From positions 310,001 through 374,000 of the forward strand of contig WACJ01000112.1 in NCBI GenBank assembly GCA_008973525.1: a stretch of DNA of 64,000 nt, read 5' to 3'. The notes below the pieces were generated by a model that saw nothing but the letters and a program-made list of their open reading frames with translations, did not search any database and was not told where the DNA came from. The position numbers and the translations under genes are program-made. Below are positions 1 to 11,310 of the stretch, piece by piece (the stretch's first letter is position 1; each line of letters opens with the position of its first letter). Source of the DNA: Stenopsyche tienmushanensis (lineage: Eukaryota > Arthropoda > Insecta > Trichoptera > Stenopsychidae).

Positions 1-186
1 AACATGACATGTACGGACGACGATGTAAGCTCGCGTTTATTGTAAGTCGTCTATTCTCATTGTAACTTATCTAAACAGTTATACAACACATCATATATAA
101 CAGAAATAACATCGAGATTAAACGAAGATGAAAATCTCAAAGCTGAAACGCAAAAAAGTGCGTATGGGGCAGTATAATTTACTCAA

Positions 187-354
187 CACTATCGTGGCCG
201 TATCAAATTAAACAAAAACTCATTAATTCACCGTATTCATTGATTATTGATGTACATATATGCTGGCGCGATCACGATGCATATTTGGCATCAGGCGGCC
301 GCCAATGGCCGAACCCGTCATGGTGCAACATATGCACCACTGGCCGCGAAAGTG
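187..354. repeat. TTAA-flanked MITE, family A, copy 1
   Basis: Begins CACTATCGTGGCCG and ends CGCGAAAGTG, with TTAA on the right (355-358) and a decayed TCAA on the left (183-186). It matches the copies at 1603-1803 and 52686-52898, including the inner ATGCATATTTGGCATCA-like and GCAACATATGCA segments. The TTAA target site suggests mobilisation by a piggyBac-type transposase; that is inferred from the target site, because no coding capacity remains. This copy is internally shorter than the others (168 versus about 200-213 bp). Confidence 0.75.
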
Positions 355-358
355 TTAA

Positions 359-1598
359 ACAAGTTCCTACCAAAAAACCATGAAGTGGAATATCCTTTTT
401 GCGTATAAACTTCCCTCGGGTTTTTAGGGGATAGAATATACTAACAATTTGACTCTTTCTTTGGGTGTTAGTACGGTCAAACTTTAACTTAAAATTACAC
501 ATTTATTGTTTTCCCTTCGTTAATCTAACTTTATCTAAGCTCTTAGATTACCTTTTGCTAATTAATTGCTTTTGAATTGAGATAAACGGACTATATTTTT
601 CTAAAATGTTTACTTGAAGCAATTACCAAATATTGTGTGCTACCGACAGAGTTTATTTATTTAAATACAAGCTTCATACGTGCTGCGGCGGTCCTGACAA
701 ATAAGTAGATTTGTACGACGATAAGTTGCGGACTAGCAAATATAGCATTTATGATGATTTTAAATTAGCTCACTCAAAAATTCCTCAAAGAATATGGTTA
801 TACTTTGAAATACACGGTTTTACTCTTACGCTGTATGTAGAAATCGTGGTTGAAATATCAACCTTCAGTTAGAATTTATTTCAGGCCAAAAAAAAAAAAC
901 AAATGGGTCCAGCGGAGTCTCGAGCGACTTAAATGGCGCCAAGGACCTCTCAATTGCTAAATCTGCCACTGACTATTTAAAAATTAAAATATGATTGCTT
1001 ATTGAAAAGTTATTTGGTGTATTATTTTTTTAATTAAATTGACAATTCATTCGGAAAACCATCTTATGTTTGAATGAAATTCTGGTATGATTAGTGTTAA
1101 TCATATCTTTCAAGGTCGTGTTGACGAATTCTTCGCTCGAGTGAATTTCAAATATGATCAACGAGGATATATCCTCCTATCGTAACAGACACCGAACACG
1201 ATTTTTACAATGTGTTCATTGTCGCATTGAAAATAATATTTTTGGCTATTCGTTCCTATATTTGTAAGTAGCTATAGATTCCAAATGCCTTTTTTTTGCA
1301 GATACACCCCTTCACGATCATTTCTTCGACATATCATGCTTCGTTCCTCTGTAATTCTGAAATATTCATTCGGAGATATTCTGTCGCAGCCTTTGCGATT
1401 CACCGTTTTTCCCAATGCGTCAAGTTCGAAGGGATACTATAATACTTTTTTAATATAGAACTTTTTGCAAGCTCTGTACTACCTGTCAAATCGATGAACG
1501 TTATTTTTCTAACGTTTGCGCAGTATTTTTACAGTTTTCTTTAAAACGATATTTTTGAAGGTTTGATCGGCAAGTTCTATTTTCACTGTGATTCGTGT
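359..1598. other. AT-rich intergenic DNA with one repeat remnant
   Basis: No credible coding exon is visible. The only recognisable piece is a remnant of repeat family C at about 630-775. The rest is unassigned AT-rich sequence. Confidence 0.5.
630..775. repeat. Repeat family C, fragment
   Basis: Shares a long stretch with 19040-19180 and 13300-13390: the TTTATTTATTTA / ACAAGCTTCATAC segment, the GGTCCTGACA segment and the AAATATAGCA segment, in the same order. Both ends are lost in this copy. Confidence 0.6.
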
Positions 1599-1602
1599 TT
1601 AA

Positions 1603-1803
1603 CACTATCATGGCCGTATCAAAGGATCAGACCGTTAAACGTATTACTTCAAATAGATCATCAGCATTTGCAGACATAAAAATTCATTGACCGTATTGAT
1701 TGGTCACTGATGTATATGGACCATGATGCATGTGTGGCATCATACGACCGCCAATGGTCGAACTCGTGATAATGCAACATATGCATAACCGGCCACGAAA
1801 GTG
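1603..1803. repeat. TTAA-flanked MITE, family A, copy 2
   Basis: Has intact TTAA on both sides (1599-1602 and 1804-1807). It begins CACTATCATGGCCG and ends CCGGCCACGAAAGTG, so about 14 bp at the tips are inverted repeats with mismatches. It aligns along its whole length with the copies at 187 and 52686 and has no open reading frame. Confidence 0.8.
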
Positions 1804-1807
1804 TTAA

Positions 1808-2805
1808 TGTAAGATGTCATTTGTGACAAACACGAAGCGTCAACTATTGTACGCAGGCACTTTTTGAACAGAAAGCGTTGGAGAATGTCAATATTGGAGG
1901 TTCAATACCGATTTCAGTCAAAAAATGTTGACGGTCATTCAGAAAAAAAAAAAACTCAGACGATGCAGCCGTACGCAGACTTTCGTATTTAGAAAAGTCT
2001 TTAAAAAAGTAAGCGTACTAAAGCGTTTTATTGAACACCAATAAATGTCGTCGTCAGTGTACACATACTTATTGCGGATAGTGTATGTTTTCCCGTTGGC
2101 AGGCGATAAACATGTCAACGGATCTAAGCCATTTGTAACGAATCGAGCATGATTTGAATCTAAATAAAGCCTATTGGGGCGATGGCAATATCAATTTGGA
2201 TATTATAAATATTCTTCATAGATCATAAAATTTAAAAAAGTGGTGAAAATCCACAACAATAGCAGATTGTGCATTATCAATAGACGCGTGTCAAATCGAT
2301 AATTATTTACGAGTAACGAATAAAATAAGATAACATCTGAAACCAGGGGATAACAGATGGAGGATGATATGTAAAACGGAGTACAAAATGACACAATGTA
2401 ATTAAATTGCGAGCGGAGTCTTGAACAAAAATAGAATGGACGTAATGTTTATGTTGCGGGAGAGGATAAGGTCGAATTCGGCGGTTGTGACCGTTAAAAT
2501 GGTGATGGAGCTTTCTGCGAAATGACATCATGCGGACGATTGTTTCGCCTCATGGATTTTGACTCATTACATGTCATAGGATTTGATTTTATATGGGAAA
2601 ATGCAGCGTGCTCAATACGATCATCAAGGTCGCCGCCCACCATGCTTGCTTTTTGTCCAAAATCCTTGGACGGATTTCGTGGTAAAATCATTGCAAAACA
2701 GAGTGGATAATCCGTAATCGGTTAACTCTTCGAAGGGCGCCAATGTACAGTTGCGACCTCCTTTTTGCATACTGAACTAATCTGACCCATATTGTAGACA
2801 GTATT
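1808..2805. other. Intergenic, nothing recognised
   Basis: Short overlapping open frames around 2490-2710 are open on both strands but match no family I know and lack splice or start context. No repeat partner was noticed inside the window. Confidence 0.4.
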
Positions 2806-3200
2806 TCTCGCGCCTCAGGAGGGACTGAACTCTGCATTCTGGAAAACCCTTATTAGTAAAATCAAAAAGGTCGTCTAGACTCTAGAGTACTTTTTCACTG
2901 TCTCCCAAGGAAAATTGTTCAGTCTTTGCAAACCTCCCACACTCTCCATCGAAACAGTCGCGAAAGCGTCCGTCGATACGTTCATCCAGGAGACCCGCTT
3001 GGTAAACGTTCTAAATGAAACTCGGAGGTTATGCTACCTTCAATATCGAGCGAATGAGGAGGTGAATGTATGATACAAACGAAATGGATGTAACCCCTTC
3101 CTGTGTATGGATATTGAAGAAACCCATAGTTCTGCAGTGGACTGTTTGTGGCTGCACTATGATCATGATGATCGATACTATCATATTATTAGGTATGAGC
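2806..3200 (+). repeat. Repeat family B, copy 1
   Basis: An unclassified dispersed repeat. Shared blocks are GGAGGGACTGAACTC, then CTAAATGAAACTCG, then ATGCTACCTTCAATATCGAG, then TTTGTGGCTGCACTATGA. The same order occurs, with the middle missing, in copy 2 (about 3405-3570). It also occurs in reverse in copy 3 (5330-5467 plus 6122-6290). Short open frames on both strands here are not supported as genes. Confidence 0.65.
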
Positions 3201-3404
3201 ATATACAACCTTGCCGGTTTAGACACAGGAAAACTCAATAAACAGAATTACAATCGAACAATGACAACAAAACTGTTTTCCATTACAGTTTTTGAATCGC
3301 CGAACTGGAAGGATCAACTTCAAAAAGGAAACCTATTCTCTAATTCGCTCGGGTAAGTTGCACCAGGACGAGAAGACACCCTCAGTAGAAACGAGCGAAG
3401 AAAG

Positions 3405-3570
3405 GCGGGACTGAGCTCCAATTATTCCAGAAAACCCTTTTCAACAAAATCAACAAAGTCGTAACGAGATGTAGTGAATGTATCATACAGATGAGATGGA
3501 CGTAACCCTTTCTTAAGAGTGGATATTGGAGAGACCGTGCGTTTGTGGCTGCACTACGACGATGATCTTC
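3405..3570 (+). repeat. Repeat family B, copy 2 (internally deleted)
   Basis: Directly repeats parts of 2806-3200: the GGCGGGACTGAGCTC block and the TCAACAAAGTCG block. These are followed by ATGTATCATACAGATGA-type and TTTGTGGCTGCACTACGA-type segments. The middle of the repeat is missing. Confidence 0.55.
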
Positions 3571-5325
3571 GAATCGTTGATATATCGATCGATTGTTTCG
3601 CTTTCTGTGACATTATTAAAACTGCAGCTGAAAAGTAACGGGACATGATCCTTAGAAACGATTTCCTTTCATCATAATGTAAAATTTGGAAGCAAAAATT
3701 CAGACGTTGAAATTAGTTCATCTTTGAATCAAATATCTCAAATTGAAAAAATAACCGTTAAGACAAATTTAAAAAATCGGACTAGGCCACTTATAACCGG
3801 CAGATTTACCACAATGAAATTGAGCAACTCAAGTGTAGAAAACTTTTCCTAGTTCTAGTGCATTTTGCAGTCTCCTACACAAATTTACTGACTTACCCTT
3901 ACTTAACAAGATGGATCGGAGCCAGAAGATGGCCGCCTTGCTTTATGTATTACAAAAACCCTATCCTAATGCAAGCACATGCGAAAAGCAATGAGAAATC
4001 GCTATTCTTGAGAAAATCTCCTTTGGAGTTGGCCCAATTGCGATAGCGGATATGGCACATTAAAAAGACGAACTGTATATACATTCGATATATTTCTGGC
4101 TTTCAGATCCATCATAAATTTGTATTCAACGGATGTTTTCCAATATGTAGGAGTCTCGTTGATTTTGGCATGACGACGAGTGCGCAAATGTTATTATTTT
4201 GGGAGATGTGTCCTTAAAAGCGTGCGTATTTAAAGTGAAAGACGCCAGAGTTGAATTTAGACATGCGGTCGGATCGACGCGTTCCCTTTCGCCGCGTAAC
4301 GGACAAACAGACGGACGGGCAGGTGCTGACGCGTGCCGCGAATCCGGGCTGGCATTTTTTATCCTGCATATGCGATCCTACCTACGGATCACTTCAATGA
4401 TGCATCGGCCTGATGCATTTTAAGCGAAGAAGAGAGAGCTGACGGTGCGACGTCTCCAAACCGGAACGCCTTTCGGACGCGCCCAGACTTCAAAGCGATC
4501 AGTAATGGCAAAGCGATGTTCGACTGCTGATACGAAAATGTATCCCTTATCGAAACCAACATGAGCAATCATTTCCGACAGGCTGGCACATAAAACAATA
4601 GCAAGGCGAGGCAGACGCGTCCTACGGAGGGCACGAGTCGGGTTCCAGTCGAAAATGCTTCGGAGTCCGCGCATCGTTGTGCAGTAATAATACGTTGCAC
4701 AAATTAAAAAGCGCGGTCCGTCGTCGTTAGCTGCACGACGCCGTTCAAGGCTTAGTGCATTGTTCTTTTTTAAATACCATCATTCGAGAGCACGATAATA
4801 AGCCAACAGAAGCCCGAATGCAACGACACTTCGCTCAGACGCGCTCTCAATTATCCGGAACCATCAAAACTGACACGCTGTCGACGCCTCCGTCCTGGAC
4901 AAATTCCTATTTAATCACTGAATAATTAGCTTCCACATTCGAATTGAACACTCCAGTCACAGAGCTTTACTGCTGTTCAAATTTCATGGTCAAACAGAAG
5001 AGGAAGTATGCGCGGAAGAACAATATTGACGACAGAAAAATTAATAACGACTATCGTCGTCTTCTTCGGCCATCCGGGCGAGATGATTTTCAATCGATCA
5101 ACCCTCTCAGTGCCAACGTCGATACATCGTTTCGCATGCAATGATACCCTAATAGTGCTCAAAATAACAACATAGAACATTATATAGAGATAAGATTAGA
5201 TTCTTTCTCATTTTGTTTTGGTATTGTAAGTAAACAAAACGGCAATCTATCGCGATGATATTGGTGCCGACATGTATAACAATTTTAGAGACAAATAAAT
5301 ATCATATAATTGTCATACATACAAG
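3571..5325. other. Intergenic, no gene recognised
   Basis: Mixed composition. The part from about 4200 to 4900 is richer in GC and CpG and contains overlapping short frames on both strands, none recognisable. No splice-connected coding exon could be assembled. Confidence 0.4.
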
Positions 5326-5329
5326 ACTG

Positions 5330-5467
5330 AAACAATGTCTGCTTATCATCGTCATAGTGCAGCCACAAACAATCCACCGAAAAACAATGGGCTTCTTCAA
5401 TATCCATTCACAGAAAGGGGTTACATCCAATTCATCTGTATTATACGTCCACCTCGTTCGCTCGATA
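5330..5467 (-). repeat. Repeat family B, copy 3, left half
   Basis: Reverse complement of part of 3055-3180: the GTGCAGCCACAAAC, GGGTTACATCCA and TTCGCTCGATATT blocks. The copy stops exactly at a TTAA where the piggyBac-like element 5472-6117 begins, and resumes at 6122. Confidence 0.75.
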
Positions 5468-5471
5468 TTAA

Positions 5472-6117
5472 CACTTTGAGACCCGCTGACGCCTTTTGGC
5501 GTAAAAATTCCCCAACCGTTATGAACCGCTGACGCCATTTGGCGTAAAAACGTGGGCCTACAACATCATAAAAAAAAATGTTACCGACACTAATATTTCA
5601 CTATTCGTTGACAGATTTCTCTACAGATATAAAGGGTATATAAATTTGAGTTTTAAGTTTGAAGAAAGTAAATAAATTTCCTATAAGAATCATATTAGAA
5701 ATCGATCCTAAGACAATTTTAAATTGAAAAGTAGCTCCCAAGACAAAAAAGGTTGGACGATCCTGAAGTAAAGGATATATACATATCCAGTGGCGGTCCT
5801 TCCATAGAATTGCGAAGTATTATCACCCTCATATAGTAAATAAATTTTAAATGAAATATAAATAACAAGTAATATTTATAGAAAGAAAAAAAAATGTATT
5901 TCGTTGGTTTGAGAACCACTGGTTGAAAGTTGTAAAATGAAGATCACATATCTATACCTTTGATTATGTAGAATATAACCTGAAAATATCACGTATATAC
6001 ACTCATAGGTTAAAAAGATATGTAAATTATTATAAAGGTCTTGATTTCTTGCGAAATTTGCCTAAAACGAGCGGCCCCCACAGCTTTTTTACACCAAAAA
6101 GCGCGGTTCTCAAAGTG
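5472..6117. mobile_element. piggyBac-like non-autonomous element
   Basis: Has intact TTAA duplications at 5468-5471 and 6118-6121. The tips are CACTTTGAGACCCGC and, inverted on the right, CACTTTGAGAACCGC. Near the left tip are two GACGCC(A/T)TTTGGCGT hairpins. The 646-bp interior is AT-rich with no transposase frame. It splits a reverse copy of repeat B, so it is younger than that repeat. Assignment to piggyBac rests on the TTAA target and tip structure only. Confidence 0.85.
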
Positions 6118-6121
6118 TTAA

Positions 6122-6290
6122 AGGTAGCATCGAGTTTCATTTAGAACGCTCACCCAGCGGGCCATCTGGACTACTCTATTCTAAACTACTCTAGGTGATC
6201 TTGTTGATTTTACTGGAAAATGCTCTCTGGAGTACAAAGAGTTCAGTCTCCCCTTTTCCCGCTCTATCAAAGCCCCAACCACTTTGTATC
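6122..6290 (-). repeat. Repeat family B, copy 3, right half
   Basis: Continues the copy interrupted at 5467: the GGTAGCATCGAGTTTCATT block, then TCTTGTTGATTTTACTGGAA, then GAGTTCAGTCTCCC. These are the reverse of blocks at 2815-3050. A 270-bp unassigned stretch follows up to 6558. Confidence 0.7.
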
Positions 6291-6558
6291 GAAAGTAGAC
6301 GACGTTCATTTAACAATAATTAACGTAAACTAATTGTAGATAAAATAGCAGCTTTGTAGTTCTTAATTTAACGCCAGTGACATGTGCCATTATTCAGATT
6401 TTAAAAATTATTATTAATGTCCGTAACGCTGAGAAGCTTGGTAGACTGTATCGCTTATGATTTACATTGTATAAATAAAACACTGACTGAAACAAATATT
6501 AGCTTTGTAGAAATGGGTGCAAAATTTCGGTCGCTGCATGCAAACGATCATGATTTAT

Positions 6559-7366
6559 CTTCTAATATATAAATATTAATCTTTGTTTGTTCGTATTTAA
6601 TGCGCTTCCATACCTTTCGTCCGATTGCGATATAACTTTTTCGACTTACTGTTAAAACTCGCGGGAGTAACATAGGCATAGTCTAATACATAAAAATCGA
6701 TGTTTGTTTGTCCATATTTAATGCGCTTCCATACCTTTCGTCCGATTGCGATAATTTTGTCGACTTACTGTTAAAACTCGCGGGAGTAACATAGGCATAG
6801 TCTAATACATAAAAATCGATGTTTGTTTGTCCATATTTAATGCGCTGCCATACTGTTCGTCCGATTGCGATATAACTTTGTCGACTTACTGTTAAAACTC
6901 GCGGGAGTAACATAGGCATAGTCTAATATATAAAAATCGATGTTTGTTTGTCCATATTTAATGCGCTGCCATACCGTTCGTCCGATTGAGATATAACTTT
7001 GTCGACTTACTGTAAAAAACTCGCGGGAGTAACATAGGCATAGTCTAATACATAAAAATCGATGTTTGTTTGTCCATATTTAATGCGCTGCCATACCGTT
7101 CGTCCGATTGAGATATAACTTTGTCGACTTACTGTTAAAACTCGCGGGAGTAACATAGGCATAGTCTAATATATAAAAATCGATGTTTGTTTGTCCATAT
7201 TTAATGCGCTGCCATACCGTTCGTCCGATTGAGATATAACTTTGTCGACTTACTGTAAAAAACTCGCGGGAGTAACATAGGCATAGTCTAATACATAAAA
7301 ATCGATGTTTGTTTGTCCATATTTAATGCGCTGCCATGCCGTTCGTCCGATTGCGATAAAACTTTG
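6559..7366. repeat. Tandem array, unit about 121 bp, about 6.7 copies
   Basis: The block TCTAATACATAAAAATCGAT recurs at 6682, 6801, 6922, 7044, 7165 and 7287, a spacing of 119-122 bp. Each unit also carries TGTTTGTTTGTCCATATTTA, GCGCTGCCATACCGTTCGTC and CTCGCGGGAGTAACATAGGC. Units alternate between two close variants (GATTGCGATA and GATTGAGATA), as expected from stepwise duplication. The first unit is the most diverged. A related pair of units lies inverted at about 57365-57580. Confidence 0.9.
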
Positions 7367-7369
7367 CCA

Positions 7370-8800
7370 ACTTATTTGGGGATGATTTTTCTGCACTCTC
7401 GCGAATTTGGAATCCCGCTAAGATCGATCGAAACCTCGATACTGCGTTCGTTTACAGAACGTCTCTTAGCAACGCTCGTCAGTTCGGATGTAACGAACGA
7501 CGTTTTGAACGTTGGACCTTCGACGTTCAAATACGATTCTCTCGTCTCGTCATCGCGTGAGTCACGGCAGATTCGATCCCATCGGTTGTAGAAAAAGACG
7601 ATCTTCGCTGTTCAAGACGAACCGCATGGAAATACCCGATGATGCATCTCTGCATACGTTTGACCTTCTCTTCGATAGCGCTTCTCAAACTTTTTATCGC
7701 TAAATCTTCAAACAAATGCATAGGTCATTTGGCGTACCCGAAAGATTGTTCCGCTAATTTGCACGGAAAAGAATAGATACATTTTCACAGAGATATCGCA
7801 CGGTCGCCAAAAGGAGATTAAACACAAATATGTAATCTTATCGCTGTGTAATTCGACCGATTCGGTCGTAAAAAAACAAGCGAATATTTGGAATTTTTAA
7901 ATATTTCAGATCGTTGGCGAGATTACGTCACGGTGTCTTTTTTATTTTTTGATGACGTACGATGGGAGGGAAAAAACGAGTTTTCCAACGTCAAGTGCTT
8001 TCGATCTTGGCGGACGAAAGTCTCCGAATTTGCATCTCCCGAACCGTTGCGTCGATGACGCGTCCGAACCGCGCCTGAGCCGAGCGGAGAGAGACGATCT
8101 CTACTCGAATTTGATCAGAATCTGTAGAAATTCTAGAAAGAGTGCTGACTAATGAGATATTATAATCCAATTAGAGAGGGAATGTGTAAAATGCTCGAGG
8201 TCGGAAAGAAAACGACAGTTAGAGCGCTGCGAGCGCCGCAGGGTACGTTTTCTACCTACTTTTCGACGACGCGAACGAATTAAAAAAATGTATGAAAATA
8301 TTTCTTCGGCGGATATTCGAAAACGCTCGAATAAAAAATAAACGTCACTCGCTCGTTGTTTTTTTATTATTTTTAATGCGCGTGCAACGGACGCAATCCG
8401 TGCACGCGACGAGCATAAAAAGCGAAGAATCCATAGACAATCCGAGGGTAAAGTCTCACTCCGCGGACTTTGTTTTTCTCTCTCGGCGGCGAGATTATCA
8501 TTTGAATGAAAATCGGATCGTCGGCGGCTCACCTGTTTTCCGCCCGCCACCATCTTGTCGGCGTTCACTTATAATCCTCGAACCGAAAGAACCGTCGGAA
8601 GACGAACGAGGGCGACTGTCGCTCGACACGGTCGCGACGACCGGCGCGCGCGAGGACGCTGACGTTACTGTCGGCTCGGAAAAAAAAAGCCAGGTGCGAA
8701 AGCTCGCCGCCCCCTACACCTTGCGCATAACAATTCTCTTTCTAGAATCGTACGCAAACATTCATTTCGAGTTAGCGTGAAAAATGTGACTACATCAATA
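7370..8800. other. CpG-rich region, possible regulatory or leader DNA
   Basis: This stretch is much richer in CpG than its surroundings (runs such as GCGACGACCGGCGCGCGCG near 8633-8651). It contains overlapping long frames on both strands: 8292-8780 on + (162 aa) and 8149-8568 on - (139 aa). Neither resembles a known protein, and long frames on both strands are expected where stop codons are rare. It may hold the promoter of a gene whose other exons I could not find. One possible first exon is listed separately. Confidence 0.35.
8533..8553 (-). other. Possible first coding exon (seven codons)
   Basis: On the minus strand an ATG in good context (GACAAGATGG) is followed by codons for MVAGGKQ and a consensus donor, CAG then GTGAGC, inside CpG-rich DNA. 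No matching downstream exon was found, so this is a candidate transcription start area rather than a gene call. It could equally be chance. Confidence 0.15.
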
Positions 8801-9074
8801 TCGCTATCGTAATCGGAACGGATTATAATCGATAACCGAAGATCGACTTAAATTTTTGACATAGTTCAAACCTCAGTCAGATATGTAAAAATAACAATCG
8901 ATACGCAACTCCTTATCATACACTTTAAGACGTTTCGATATATATTTGATAAATTTACAGAGTACTTTCGTTCACACAATTTGTAAAATACGACTGATTT
9001 ATTTATTATAAACATGATCCTTTTGATTATATAGTTGCGGGATTGTAGAGAAATATTTTAGATAAACCCACAAA

Positions 9075-9660
9075 CCCTTTGCGCTCCGTTGTCCCCTCTT
9101 AGGGGACATCAACATTAAAGCTTATTAGTGATTACGGAAAATCATCAAATTCATGTTTCCCTAAAGCTTTCCGTTGAAATGGCACAAGAAAGCAAATCAA
9201 AATATGCTACAATTACTAAGAAATATAGCTGGTTTTGCGTCACAACAGAACGCGAAAAATGCGCGTGGAAAAACAAGACAAACTTCACACATTTTTTGGG
9301 GGGTTGGAAATGTGTACAGTCAACTTTTATATAATTTACTGCATCTAAGAAGAAAAAAAGGCGTCAAACTACTTATTATTGTCAAATATGAGCAAATCAG
9401 CCTGCAGTTCATATTGGGGAGTGCTTCAAAGTTTTTCATACTGTACAAAATTATAAGAAACGAAATATTTTATAAGCTTTTTTTGCAAATATATATTTCT
9501 TGATGTCTACAAATTCGTATAAGTTCAATATTATTAAAATAACTTACTTGGTTTCAAAACTATACTATATACTATGAGGGTTCATAAATGCACGTTTCTA
9601 CAACAAAGTGGCGCCGAGTAGCTGATAGATAATATCCAGGATGGTTCGGAGTGTAAAGGG
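9075..9660. mobile_element. piggyBac-like non-autonomous element (CCCTTT tips)
   Basis: The left tip is CCCTTTGCGCTCC. The right tip, read inverted, is CCCTTTACACTCC. TTAA is intact on the right (9661-9664) and decayed to CAAA on the left. A perfect GTCCCCT-CTT-AGGGGAC hairpin lies 16 bp from the left tip. The CCCTTT tip is typical of piggyBac-like elements. A + frame inside (9174-9503) has no recognised similarity. Confidence 0.7.
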
Positions 9661-9664
9661 TTAA

Positions 9665-10140
9665 AATACAGCTTGACAAAATCGACTATTCTCGGAAACG
9701 AGACACTCTGACGAGGCCTTATAAATAGCATTTATTATAATTTACATCCATGCTTCATTGTTGTTGATTTAATTTTGATAAAGCATGATTAAATAAAATA
9801 ATGCCGCCGATGAGCCGTCAATTTGATAAAATGTCGATTTCGAATTCGCATCCAGATGCGATCAGATTTGAGAAGGCTTTTATGAATTTCACATCGAATT
9901 TGTGTACATAAATAAGATTGTAAATCGCGCACAATTTTTTCGTTATTAAATTTGAAATTTAACAAATACTAAAATTAAGCTGTTTCACGAAACTACCGAT
10001 TTAGATAATTTTTCAACATTGTTAATCGATTGTTAGCAGCGTAGATTAAATTTATAGATATATACCGTTAATGCGATGATAGCGCAGGAATTTCTAAAAA
10101 AAAAAATAACAAAATGACCATCACAGATAACAGAGGACTT
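9665..10140. other. AT-rich intergenic, nothing recognised
   Basis: No coding, RNA or repeat signature was noticed. Confidence 0.4.
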
Positions 10141-10144
10141 ATTT

Positions 10145-10820
10145 ATGGAAGAAATATGGCCCAAAATCGTATCACTTCGCGTCTCGTAAATGAATGATAT
10201 ATGCCGACGGTGTATGGGTCGCTCGGCTCGGCGCTACGCAAGCGCGTTTCATTCAAACGGACCAATGGGAGAGCGCCAAGGTCGAGAGGCTTCTCGTCGG
10301 GACGAAACTTTGCATTCGATTCAAACGACGGACGCTCGATTCAAAAGGAGGCATTTTGGCCACGAGCATGCGCGCTGGCGACCTATGACCGCCGTATTTA
10401 CAAAAGGGGGTTACTTTTCGACAGCGCTTCTTTCCGATTTGTAAAACGATATTTCAATATCTGCACGTTCTCCGAGTAATTCCCAGCAGATTGTGTAACG
10501 GCGGGTCGGCGCGATCTTTAGACTCCGCGAGATAAAACCTCGCCTGTGCACACCGCTTCGATGACTGAAGCACAAAAAGATGCATATGAATCTTAATAAT
10601 ATTCAAGTCGCAGGTAAAAAAAAATGTCTAAAGATCGTCGAATGCCAATTTCGTTGCGTGCGTTAAATATGACATTCACGGATGAGGCGGTTAAATCCTC
10701 GCCATGTGTTGTACCCGAACGAAAGGCGTCCAGATGTATTGGCGCTTTTAACACGTTCGTCACTGGGCGTGGGATCGGTGGAAGTTTCTCGCTGGACACA
10801 AATCCGTAGAACGATTATCT
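10145..10820. other. CpG-rich stretch, unassigned
   Basis: CpG-dense sequence with three overlapping + frames between 10190 and 10479 and more on both strands up to 10881. A CCAAT motif is present at about 10261. None of the peptides is recognisable. It may be a promoter-type CpG-rich segment; no transcript structure can be drawn. The following 290 bp (to 11110) hold nothing recognised. Confidence 0.3.
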
Positions 10821-11111
10821 GAAATAGTGATGCACCACAGAAGATGCACCATGATGATGTTGAAAAGAAAGGGTCCTGCAAAACAGACAGGAATAGATTT
10901 CGAAGTTGTTTTCGAAAGATGTGTCGTAGTTGATATTTGGAAGTCTTTCGCGAAAGACGCTATTTTAGTTAAATTTTGAGAGTCGTTATAGAGACGTAAC
11001 AATGAGAGGCTCGACTCGCTTTTTATCATGAAGACTGTAAGATATTTCATTGCAATCACTCCAGAATAGGGAATCCAATACGATTGTAAAATTTAAACAA
11101 CCCATCTGATC

Positions 11112-11310
11112 AGTCTTCTTCGAGGAACTTGTTCTGTAATGCAAGCTCGTAATCATTCTGTATACATATTCGGGTATGGCGTCCGATCACGAGGCGTTCA
11201 TTCATCATATTAGCGGTCGGAAAAGCGGACCGGTTGGCCAATGCGTCCTCTTTTAGGGCTTTTTGTGGAATTTTCAGGAATAAATGCGTACCCGGGGCTT
11301 CATACCCTCG
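11112..11310 (+). repeat. Repeat family D, copy 1
   Basis: Matches 58998-59205 in the same orientation. Shared blocks are CAGTCTTCTTC, GAGGCGTTCATTCATCAT (GAGGTG in the other copy), GTGGACCGGTTGG-like, TTTTAGGGCTTT and GGAATAAATGCGTACCC. The spacing suggests a dispersed element of about 200 bp; class unknown. The second copy abuts a mariner relic. Confidence 0.7.

Noticed and set aside
6559..7366. CRISPR array
   Set aside because: The whole 121-bp unit is repeated with no unique spacers, and the DNA is eukaryotic.
8149..8780. 139- and 162-codon frames as genes
   Set aside because: They overlap antisense in CpG-rich DNA, where stop codons are rare by composition. Neither shows a domain or plausible exon borders.
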